Below, one piece after another: positions 8,157-15,501 of a stretch of DNA of 43,494 bases (position 1 is its first letter; every line of letters begins with the position of its first letter). Source of the DNA: Burkholderiales bacterium (GTDB lineage Bacteria > Pseudomonadota > Gammaproteobacteria > Burkholderiales > Burkholderiaceae_C); contig JAFLDG010000002.1 in NCBI GenBank assembly GCA_017302495.1, positions 1-43,494 on the forward strand. Direction: 5' to 3'. The position numbers and the translations under genes are program-made. The notes beneath the pieces were generated by a model, which did not search any database, had not been told where the DNA came from, and was given only the letters and a program-made list of their open reading frames with translations.

Positions 8157-9482
8157 GTGTCCAGTTGCACAGAAGGTGTGCCGGGACGGCACGCGGCGCG
8201 CGTGCCGTCGGCACGCGCTGCGAGGAGGGCGGGAGCGCCGGTCCTGGTTCGCCGCTTGGCGGCGCTGCTGCTCGGTGTTCCCGCCTTGATGGCCGGGCTG
8301 CATAGTCAAGCGGCGGCGGGCCCCGACTCCGGCCTCGCCAAGGCCGTCGAACAGGCCTGGCGCCTGACCCCACGGGCCGCCGGCACCGATGCCCGGATGT
8401 CGGAGTTGCGTGCGGCGCAGGAGATCGCGAGCGGCCTGACGCCCGAGCCCGGCGCCGTCAGCATCAAGGGCGACAGCGACCGGCTCAATGGCGATCGCGG
8501 GCTGCGCGCATACGAGGTCGAGCTGGCCGTGCCGCTGTGGCTGCCGGGCCAGCAGGCAGCGCGCGAGGCCGAGGCCGCCAGCCGGATCGACGCGGCGGAG
8601 CGCCAGCGGGTGTTGTCTCGCCTGGAGGTCGCGGCTGACGTACGGGAGGCTTGGTGGGCGCTGGCACTGGCTCGCGCGGCCAAGATGCTGGCCGAACGTC
8701 GCGTCGACACCGCGCGCGCGCTCGAGACCGAGGTCGCCAGGCGCTTCCGGGCAGGCGAGCTTTCCCGCATCGACGCCAATCTGGCGCGTAACGAGATCCA
8801 CGCGTCCGAGGCGGAGTTGACCGAGGCGCGTGTCGCGCTCGACGAAGCCGAGCAGGCGCTGCGCTCGCTCACGGGCTCGTCCGCGCCGCAGACGCTGGAC
8901 GAGGAGACGCCGCGAAGCCCGCGGTCGGAGCCGGCCGTCGATGACGCGGCGCGGTCTCATCCCGCGCTGCTGGCGGCCGACGCCAGGTTTCGCGCCGCCG
9001 AGACCCGGGCGCGCGTCGCCGCGCAGTCGCGCCGCGCCGCGCCGGAGCTGTCGCTGCGCGTGCTGCGCGAAAGGGGAGACTTCGGCGAGCCCTATGGCAA
9101 CGCGCTCGGCCTGACGATCAAGATCCCGCTGTCGTCCGCCCCGGTGGTGCGGCAGCAGGAGTCGGCGGCGCAAGCCGAGCTCGAGGAGGCCGCGGCCGAA
9201 CGGTCGCAAGCCCGGACACGCGTGCGGCTGGGCATCCAGCGCGCCGGTCTCGTGGTCGATGCGGCCGAACGGCAGTTCGCCCTGGCCGCGCAAAGCAGCC
9301 GGCTCGCGACCGACAACCTGCGCCTGGCCGAGAGGGCCTTCGCGCTCGGCGAGACCGACCTGCCCACCCTTCTTCGCGTGCGGGCCGCCAGCTGGGACGC
9401 CGACGCGAACCTCGAGCGCCGGCGCTTCGCACGGGCCGGCGCCGTCTCGCGCTGGAACCAAGCCATCGGAGTCCTGCCATGA
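8157..9482 (+). CDS. TolC-family outer membrane factor of heavy-metal RND efflux (CzcC-like)
   Basis: A 441-residue outer-membrane channel component of the RND system that follows. The GTG at 8157 is chosen because AAGGAG lies six bases before it and the following region has a basic, hydrophobic signal peptide ending near SQAAAG. Earlier in-frame codons overlap the preceding gene's tail region and add an Arg-rich stretch. The body is mostly alpha-helical with typical TolC features: a helical repeat with RRFRAGELSRIDANLARNE, and a second half with LTIKIPLSSAPVVRQQE. The stop overlaps the next start by four bases (ATGA), so it is translationally coupled to the His-rich membrane protein. Confidence 0.88.
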   Translation: MSSCTEGVPGRHAARVPSARAARRAGAPVLVRRLAALLLGVPALMAGLHSQAAAGPDSGLAKAVEQAWRLTPRAAGTDARMSELRAAQEIASGLTPEPGAVSIKGDSDRLNGDRGLRAYEVELAVPLWLPGQQAAREAEAASRIDAAERQRVLSRLEVAADVREAWWALALARAAKMLAERRVDTARALETEVARRFRAGELSRIDANLARNEIHASEAELTEARVALDEAEQALRSLTGSSAPQTLDEETPRSPRSEPAVDDAARSHPALLAADARFRAAETRARVAAQSRRAAPELSLRVLRERGDFGEPYGNALGLTIKIPLSSAPVVRQQESAAQAELEEAAAERSQARTRVRLGIQRAGLVVDAAERQFALAAQSSRLATDNLRLAERAFALGETDLPTLLRVRAASWDADANLERRRFARAGAVSRWNQAIGVLP

Positions 9483-10000
9483 GACACATCGCCACCGTCG
9501 CCCTGCTCCTCGCCGTTTTCGCCGCCCATGGCCACGAGGGCGAGGATCACGGCGCCCCGCCCGTGACACCGACGACGCGGATCGACCCTCGAGCCTCGGC
9601 CTCCGGAGAAGGGTTCGAAGTCGTCGCTGCGCTCGAAGGCGGCCAGCTCGTCGTCTACGTGGATCGCCTGGCCACGAACGAACCGGTGGCGGGCGCCAGG
9701 CTCGACATCGAGGGGGCCGGCCTGAAGGGCGTGGCGCGCGAGGCGGCGCCGGGTACCTACGCGCTGGACCTGGCGGCGCCGCTGGCTCCCGCCAGGCACG
9801 CCCTGACGATCGGTGTCGAGGCCGGCGACGAGGTCGATCTGCTGGCCGTCACGCTCGACACCGCCGTGGCGGCCGCGACCGCGGAATACGTGCACACGCC
9901 CGGCGAGTGGCAGGTGTGGGGGCTGGCCGCGGCGCTGCTCGCCGCCGCAGGGATGCTGGGGTTCGGTTGGCGCCGCAAGCGCGCCGCAAAGGAGGCATGA
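9479..10000 (+). CDS. membrane-anchored periplasmic protein with His-rich N-terminus, between outer-membrane factor and adaptor
   Basis: A 173-residue protein with a signal peptide (to about residue 16), a mature N-terminus starting with the possible metal-binding run HGHEGEDHG, a beta-rich middle (GGQLVVYVDRLATNEPVAGA, reminiscent of a small Ig-like fold), and one C-terminal transmembrane helix (about 146-163) followed by a positively charged tail. The topology puts the His-rich part and beta domain in the periplasm. The adaptor encoded immediately downstream begins with a near-identical motif (HGGEDHG), so both may collect the same metal. Its start overlaps the previous stop by four bases. 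I know no function for this family. Confidence 0.78.
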   Translation: MRHIATVALLLAVFAAHGHEGEDHGAPPVTPTTRIDPRASASGEGFEVVAALEGGQLVVYVDRLATNEPVAGARLDIEGAGLKGVAREAAPGTYALDLAAPLAPARHALTIGVEAGDEVDLLAVTLDTAVAAATAEYVHTPGEWQVWGLAAALLAAAGMLGFGWRRKRAAKEA

Positions 10001-10002
10001 CC

Positions 10003-11151
10003 ATGTGCGACGCACGGACCCGATCGGCCGCCGGCCTGCTGGCGCTGAGCCTCGCCGTGGTGCAGACGGCGCTGGCGCACGGCGGCGAAGACCACGGGCA
10101 GGAGGCCAAGGCGACGCCGCCGGCGTCGGTGGCGGCGATCGCCGGCGGCGCGGCCGCCGCGCCGCAGCGGCTGGCCGACGGCAGCCTGTTCGTGCCCAAG
10201 CCCATCCAGCGACAACTGGGCTTGCGCACGCAGCCGGCACGCATCACGGCGCTGTCCGCGACGGTCGAACTCAACGGCCGTGTCATCCCCGATCCGGACA
10301 GCGCAGGGCGTGTCCAGGCGATCTTCGCCGGCAGCGTGCATCCGGGCCCGAAGGGCATGCCGACCTCCGGCCGCAGGGTCGCCCGGGGCGAGGTCCTGGC
10401 CTACCTGCGGCCGATCGGCGGCCCGATCGAGCGGGCCAACCAGCGCGCCAGCCTGGCCGAGCTGGAAGCCCAGCTGGCCATCGCCGAGGCCCGGCTGCGG
10501 CGCTACGAGCAGCTCGAGGGGGCCGTGGCGCAGAAGGACGTCGACGCCGCGCGCATCGAGCTTCAGGCGCTGCAGCGGCGCCGCGAGCATGTGCGGGCCA
10601 GCGTCGATTCGGCCGAGCCGCTGCGCGCGCCGGCAGCGGGCATCGTCAGCGGCTCGAACCACCTGGTGGCCGGCCAGCTGGTGGACGCCAAGGAGCTGCT
10701 GTTCGAGATCATCGACCCCGATCGGCTCGCCGTCGAGGCGCTGGCCTACGACATCGACATGGCCCGCACCCTGGTCTCGGCCGCCGCGATGGCGGGCGAC
10801 ACGGCGATCGAGCTGCGCTTCGTCGGTGCCGGCCGCCAGTTGCGCGAGCAGGCGCTGCCGCTGCTGTTCCGCGTCGCCACGCGCGGCGCGCCCGTCGCGG
10901 CCGGCCAGCCGCTGAAGGTCATCGCGCGCACGCGCCGCGGGGTCGAGGGCGCGAGCGTGCCCCGCGCCGCGCTGACCCAGACCGCCGCCGGCGACACGGT
11001 GGTCTGGGTCCACACCGACGCCGAACGCTTCGTTGCCCGGCGCGTGCGCCAGCAATCGCTCGATGCCGGCAACGTGGCCATCCTGGACGGCCTGCACGAC
11101 GGCGACCGCGTCGTAACCGTCGGCGCCGGGCTCCTGTCGCAGGTGCGCTGA
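10003..11151 (+). CDS. RND efflux periplasmic adaptor (CzcB-like membrane fusion protein)
   Basis: A 382-residue membrane fusion protein that links the inner-membrane pump to the outer-membrane channel. The ATG at 10003 has AAGGAGG seven bases upstream. The in-frame ATG at 9997 is too close to that site. A signal peptide ends at TALAHG, and the mature N-terminus carries HGGEDHG, a likely metal-binding run. The barrel-sandwich half (NGRVIPDPDSAGRVQAIFAG, later LRAPAAGIVSGSNHLVAGQLV) and the helical hairpin (QRASLAELEAQLAIAEARLR) are in the expected order, followed by a C-terminal beta-barrel and membrane-proximal domain (DGDRVVTVGAGLL). The gene ends one base before the pump start. Confidence 0.9.
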   Translation: MCDARTRSAAGLLALSLAVVQTALAHGGEDHGQEAKATPPASVAAIAGGAAAAPQRLADGSLFVPKPIQRQLGLRTQPARITALSATVELNGRVIPDPDSAGRVQAIFAGSVHPGPKGMPTSGRRVARGEVLAYLRPIGGPIERANQRASLAELEAQLAIAEARLRRYEQLEGAVAQKDVDAARIELQALQRRREHVRASVDSAEPLRAPAAGIVSGSNHLVAGQLVDAKELLFEIIDPDRLAVEALAYDIDMARTLVSAAAMAGDTAIELRFVGAGRQLREQALPLLFRVATRGAPVAAGQPLKVIARTRRGVEGASVPRAALTQTAAGDTVVWVHTDAERFVARRVRQQSLDAGNVAILDGLHDGDRVVTVGAGLLSQVR

Positions 11152-11152
11152 C

Positions 11153-14100
11153 ATGTTCGACGCCATCATCCGGGCCGCGCTCCAGCAGCGGCTGATCGTC
11201 CTGGGCCTGTCGTTGCTGCTGACGATCTACGGTGCGATCACGCTGCGGCAGATGCCGGTCGACGTTTTCCCCGACCTGAACAAGCCGACCGTGACGCTGA
11301 TGACCGAAGCCGGCGGCATGGCGCCGGAGGAGGTCGAGCAGCTCGTGACCTTCCCGCTCGAGTCGAGCATGAACGGCATGCCGGGGGTGACCCGGGTGCG
11401 CTCGGTCTCGGGCGTCGGGCTGTCGATCATCTATGTCGAGTTCGAGTGGGGCTCCGACATCTACCGCAACCGCCAGCAGATTGCCGAGCGCCTGAACCTG
11501 GTGCGCGAGTCCCTGCCGCCCGGCGTCGTGCCGCAACTCGGCCCGATCTCTTCCATCATGGGCGAGATCCTGCTGATCGCGCTGCCGGCCGATCCCGACA
11601 AGATCAGCCCGATGGCGGTGCGCGAATACGCCGACTGGGTGCTGCGGCCGCGGCTGCTGACGATTCCCGGCGTGGCCCAGGTGGTTCCGATCGGCGGCGA
11701 GGTGCGGCAGTACCGGGTCGAGGTCGACCCGGCGCAGTTGCAGGCGCTCGGCGTCGACCGCGAGCAGCTCGACGCGGCGCTGGCCGACTTCGGCGCCAAC
11801 ACCAGCGGCGGCTTCCTCGAGGCGCAGGGCCGGGAGTACCTGATCCGCCAGATCGGCCGCAGCGCGCGCATCGAGGACCTGCGCCATCTCGTGGTGGCGG
11901 TCAGGAACGGCCAGCCGATCCCGTTGCAGCAGGTGGCCGACGTGAAGATCGCCCCGGCGATCAAGCGCGGCGACGGCAGCTACAAGGGCAGGCCGGCCGT
12001 GATCCTGTCGGTGCAGAAGCAGCCGGCCGCCGACAGCGTGAAGCTGACGCGCGAGATCGAACAGGCGATGGCCGAGCTGGGCAAGAGCCTGCCCCAGGGC
12101 ATCGAGGCGCCGTCGTTCCTGTTCAAGCAGGCGGACTTCATCGAGCATTCGGTCAACAACGTCGAGGAGGCGCTGCGCGACGGGGCGATCCTGGTCGCGG
12201 TGATCCTGCTGCTGTTCCTGCTGAACATCCGCACGACGCTGATCTCGCTGACCGCGATCCCCGTGTCGCTGCTGGTCACGGCGCTGGTGTTCCGCTACTT
12301 CGGCCTGTCGATCAACACGATGACGCTGGGCGGTCTGGCGATCGCGATCGGCGAGCTGGTGGACGACGCGGTGGTCGGCGTCGAGAACGTGCTGCGGCGG
12401 CTGAAGCTCAACCGCGCGGCCGAGACGCCACGGCCGGTGGCCGAGGTCATCGCGGCGGCCACGCTGGAGGTGCGCTCGGCGATCGTCTACGCGACCGTGA
12501 TCATCGTCCTCGTCTTCGTGCCCCTGTTCGTGCTGCCCGGCATCGAGGGGCGGCTGTTCACCCCGCTGGGCGTGGCCTACATCGTCTCGATCCTCGCCAG
12601 CATGGTGGTCTCGGTCACGCTCACCCCCGTGATGGCGTACTACCTGCTGCCGAACATGAAGCAGCTGCATGCCGGCGACAGCCCGCTCGTGGCCTGGCTC
12701 AAGCGCTGGGACGCGAAGCTGCTGCACTGGTCCTTCGACCGCGCCCGCGTGCTGCTGGCGGGCGCGCTGGCGGGGGTCGTCGCCATGGCCGCGACCGTGC
12801 CCTTCTTCGCGCGCTCGTTCCTGCCGCCGTTCAACGAGGGCACGCTGACGGTCAACGTGCTGCTGAACCCGGGCTCTTCGCTGGCCGAATCCAACCGCAT
12901 CGGCACCCTGGCCGAACAGCTCGTGATGCAGGTGCCCGAGGTCACGCAGGTGGGGCGCCGCACCGGCCGCGCCGAACTGGACGAGCATGCCGAAGGCGTG
13001 CATTACACCGAGATGGACGTCGACCTGAAGCCCTCGGCACGCGGCCGCGACGAGATCGTGGCCGACATCCGCCGGCGGCTGGCCGCGCTGCCGGCGGTTA
13101 CCAACGTGGGGCAGCCGATCTCGCATCGCCTCGACCACCTGCTGTCGGGCGTGCGGGCGCAGATCGCGCTGAAGATCTACGGCGACGACCTGGACACCCT
13201 GCGCACGCTGGCCGCCGAGATGCGCGACCGGCTGGCGCGCATCCCCGGCGTGACCGACCTGCAGATCGAGAAGCAGGTCCTGATCCCGCAGGTGAAGATC
13301 CGCCTCGACTACGAGAAGGCGGCGCGCTACGGCGTCGCGCCGGGCAAGCTGCTGCGCCAGCTCGAGCAGACGATCGAGGGCGAGAAGGTCACGCAGATCA
13401 TCGAGGGCAGCCGGCGCTTCGACCTGCTGGTTCGCCTGCCCGACGCGGCGCGCGGCCCGCATGCGCTGGCGGAGCTGCTGGTCGAGACCCCGCTCGGGCA
13501 CGTGCCGCTGTCGAAGATCGCCACCGTCGAGGAAGGCGACGGGCCCAACCAGGTGAGCCGCGAGAACTCGCGCCGGCGCATCGTGCTGTCGGCCAACACC
13601 GACGGCCGCGACATGTCGGCGGTGGTGCAGGACATCCGCACCGAGCTGGCCGCGCGTGCGCTGCCGGAGGGCTACTTCACGGCGCTGGAGGGGCAGTTCC
13701 AGGCGCAGGAGCAGGCGGCCCGGCTGATCACCGTGCTGGCGCTCGTGTCGCTGACGATGATCTTTCTCGTCCTGTACAGCCGCTACCGCTCGACCGCGCT
13801 GGCGCTGATCGTCATGGGCAACATCCCGCTGGCGCTGGTCGGCAGCGTGATCGCGCTGTGGATCTCCGGGCAACCGCTGTCGGTGGCCGCCATGGTCGGT
13901 TTCATCACGCTGACCGGCATCGCGACGCGCAACGGCATCCTCAAGATCAGCCACTACATCAACCTGTGCGCGTTCGAAGGCGAGAAGTTCGGGCGCGAGA
14001 TGATCGTGCGCGGCTCGCTCGAGCGATTGACCCCGGTGCTGATGACGGCGCTCGTCGCCGCCTTCGCCCTGCTGCCGCTGCTGCTGTCGGCCGACGCGCC

Positions 14101-14257
14101 GGGCAAGGAGGTCCTTCACCCCGTAGCCGTGGTGATCTTCGGCGGCCTGGTCAGCTCCACGCTGCTGGACACGGTGCTGACGCCGCTGATGTTCTGGCTC
14201 TGGGGCCGCCGGCCGCTCGAGCGGCTGCTGGCCGACCGCACCATCGAAAGCTTTTGA
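11153..14257 (+). CDS. heavy-metal efflux RND pump (HME family)
   Basis: A 1034-residue inner-membrane proton-driven pump of the heavy-metal RND family. TM1 is near residues 14-30, followed by DVFPDLNKPTVT, a signature of this family, two large periplasmic loops and twelve expected membrane segments. The proton-relay motif in TM4 reads AIAIGELVDDAVVGVEN, with Glu401, Asp404, Asp405 and Glu411. It differs from the CzcA type (DFG-x3-DGA) and from the Cu/Ag type seen in the minus-strand CusA (A-x-G-A-M-V-D-A-A). This suggests a third substrate class, perhaps nickel or another divalent cation, but the substrate cannot be fixed from sequence. It is last of the tolC-like, adaptor, pump set and is followed by a small periplasmic gene. 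Confidence 0.92.
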   Translation: MFDAIIRAALQQRLIVLGLSLLLTIYGAITLRQMPVDVFPDLNKPTVTLMTEAGGMAPEEVEQLVTFPLESSMNGMPGVTRVRSVSGVGLSIIYVEFEWGSDIYRNRQQIAERLNLVRESLPPGVVPQLGPISSIMGEILLIALPADPDKISPMAVREYADWVLRPRLLTIPGVAQVVPIGGEVRQYRVEVDPAQLQALGVDREQLDAALADFGANTSGGFLEAQGREYLIRQIGRSARIEDLRHLVVAVRNGQPIPLQQVADVKIAPAIKRGDGSYKGRPAVILSVQKQPAADSVKLTREIEQAMAELGKSLPQGIEAPSFLFKQADFIEHSVNNVEEALRDGAILVAVILLLFLLNIRTTLISLTAIPVSLLVTALVFRYFGLSINTMTLGGLAIAIGELVDDAVVGVENVLRRLKLNRAAETPRPVAEVIAAATLEVRSAIVYATVIIVLVFVPLFVLPGIEGRLFTPLGVAYIVSILASMVVSVTLTPVMAYYLLPNMKQLHAGDSPLVAWLKRWDAKLLHWSFDRARVLLAGALAGVVAMAATVPFFARSFLPPFNEGTLTVNVLLNPGSSLAESNRIGTLAEQLVMQVPEVTQVGRRTGRAELDEHAEGVHYTEMDVDLKPSARGRDEIVADIRRRLAALPAVTNVGQPISHRLDHLLSGVRAQIALKIYGDDLDTLRTLAAEMRDRLARIPGVTDLQIEKQVLIPQVKIRLDYEKAARYGVAPGKLLRQLEQTIEGEKVTQIIEGSRRFDLLVRLPDAARGPHALAELLVETPLGHVPLSKIATVEEGDGPNQVSRENSRRRIVLSANTDGRDMSAVVQDIRTELAARALPEGYFTALEGQFQAQEQAARLITVLALVSLTMIFLVLYSRYRSTALALIVMGNIPLALVGSVIALWISGQPLSVAAMVGFITLTGIATRNGILKISHYINLCAFEGEKFGREMIVRGSLERLTPVLMTALVAAFALLPLLLSADAPGKEVLHPVAVVIFGGLVSSTLLDTVLTPLMFWLWGRRPLERLLADRTIESF

Positions 14258-14292
14258 GCCCCGGTTCCCTCGACCCGACTGGAGAGACACGC

Positions 14293-14754
14293 ATGAATCG
14301 AATCAGGACCGCCACCCTCGTCGCCGCGATCGTTGCCTCGCTCGGCGGGCTGCCCTACGCGCTGGCGCACACCGATGCCGCCCTGGACACGCAGAAGCCG
14401 CCGCACGGCGGGCAGTTGCGCGCCGCGGGTGCCTACCACTTCGAGTTGGTCGTGGCCAAGGACAGCGCGGAGGCGAAGGACAACCCGGTGCTCGTCTACG
14501 TCACGGATCACCGCGGGGCCGCCGTGCCGACGGCCAAGACCGGCGGCACCGCCACCCTGTTGGCCGGGAAGACGAAGACCGTGATCAAGCTGGTCCCGGA
14601 CGGCGAGAACCGGCTGAAGGGGGTGGGGCGCTACGCCTCCGCGCCGGAGATGAAGGCGGTGGTTTCGGTGACCTTCGCCGACAAGTCGGTCGAGCAGGCC
14701 AGGTTCACGCCGCTGTTGCGGACGACGGGCGCGCCCGCCGGCCCCGGGCAGTGA
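14293..14754 (+). CDS. small periplasmic protein with PHGG motif, downstream of RND pump
   Basis: A 153-residue secreted protein preceded by GGAGAG. The signal peptide ends in YALAHT (about residue 26). The mature part has PPHGGQLRAAGAYHFELVV (37-54), a motif that also occurs in the N-terminal region of some CzcB-type adaptors, where PHGG-x-L is followed by a G-x-(Y/F)-x-(V/F)-E strand. It may thus be a free-standing version of an adaptor metal-binding domain. The rest is beta-rich (VLVYVTDHRGAAVPTA). It ends the RND operon and is probably a periplasmic metal-binding accessory. The family link is inference from motif resemblance. Confidence 0.78.
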   Translation: MNRIRTATLVAAIVASLGGLPYALAHTDAALDTQKPPHGGQLRAAGAYHFELVVAKDSAEAKDNPVLVYVTDHRGAAVPTAKTGGTATLLAGKTKTVIKLVPDGENRLKGVGRYASAPEMKAVVSVTFADKSVEQARFTPLLRTTGAPAGPGQ

Positions 14755-14763
14755 TCATCGTTG

Positions 14764-14779
14764 CCCCGGTGCGCCGGGG
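14764..14779 (+). terminator. short GC hairpin after RND operon
   Basis: CCCCGG and CCGGGG pair around a four-base loop ten bases after the stop of the preceding gene. There is no T-run. It could terminate the plus-strand operon where it meets the convergent minus-strand operon. Confidence 0.35.
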
Positions 14780-14919
14780 CTGCGCGGCCTTCCGGCTGCG
14801 GGGCTCGCGGTCACGCGGGCCGTTCAGGCCGGCTCGGTTGCCCGGCGACCACCGCGGCGGGTTGCACGCGTCCCGAACATCGGCGCGCACGGCTCGCGCG
14901 CCGCGCCTCCTCGGGTACG

Positions 14920-14942
14920 GGCCCGGCCCTCAGGTCCGGGCC
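14920..14942 (-). terminator. stem-loop at the end of the minus-strand operon
   Basis: GGCCCGG at 14920-14926 pairs perfectly with CCGGGCC at 14936-14942, with two further pairs inside. The stop codon of the YdjM-like gene lies inside the structure. It has no T-run and is a candidate terminator for convergent transcription. Confidence 0.35.
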
Positions 14943-15481
14943 GACTCGCGCTCGCGCCGCCTTCGTCGCCCGAGCCACCAGTACGTCGCCGCCAACGCCG
15001 CGTAGTTCACCGCCATGAACCCAGGCGTGTTCCAGGCCCATCCGTCGAAGCCCTCGCGCGTGATCGGCCAGAACGCCGGCGAGGGGTAGTACTCGGCCGA
15101 GTGCGTGAACACGTCGACGACGATGTGGGACCACCAGCCCAACAGCGGGATCCACAGCGACCTCGTCCACAGCCACAGCAGCAGCGTGAGCACGCCGGCC
15201 ACGATCGCGCTGTGCGCCACGCAGTGCAGGTTGTGCGACAGCCACTCGACCCAGGGCGGCAGCGCGGGCTCCTGCCCCGGTCCGGCCAGCGTGTAGCCGC
15301 CCACCGTCGCCGCAGTGCCCGCACCGAACGCCGACCAGCCGACGACGGGCAGCAGGTGCGGAATATCGGGCAGCGCCGCGAGCGCGACGGTCGCCGTCGC
15401 GGTGCGCGGCGTGATCGCACAGCGGCGCCGGGCGAGCATCACGCCGGCGCCGGCCCACAGCGCATGTGCGACGACATCCAT
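14930..15481 (-). CDS. YdjM-like membrane-bound metal-dependent hydrolase
   Basis: A 183-residue integral membrane protein preceded by GAGGAGG. It starts with MDVVAHALWA and has LPDIPHLLP, an HSA at the start of a hydrophobic helix, and a WWSHIVVDVFTHSAEYYP motif. These scattered His/Asp residues at helix ends are characteristic of the YdjM/DUF457 group of putative membrane-bound metal hydrolases, which have no firmly established substrate. Several hydrophobic segments are evident (about residues 25-45, 75-105, 115-130 and 150-168). It begins 20 bases after the multicopper oxidase and is likely the last gene of that operon. Any role in copper resistance is unproven. Confidence 0.75.
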   Translation of the reverse strand: MDVVAHALWAGAGVMLARRRCAITPRTATATVALAALPDIPHLLPVVGWSAFGAGTAATVGGYTLAGPGQEPALPPWVEWLSHNLHCVAHSAIVAGVLTLLLWLWTRSLWIPLLGWWSHIVVDVFTHSAEYYPSPAFWPITREGFDGWAWNTPGFMAVNYAALAATYWWLGRRRRRERESART

Positions 15482-15501
15482 CGATGGCCTCCTCGCACGG
15501 C

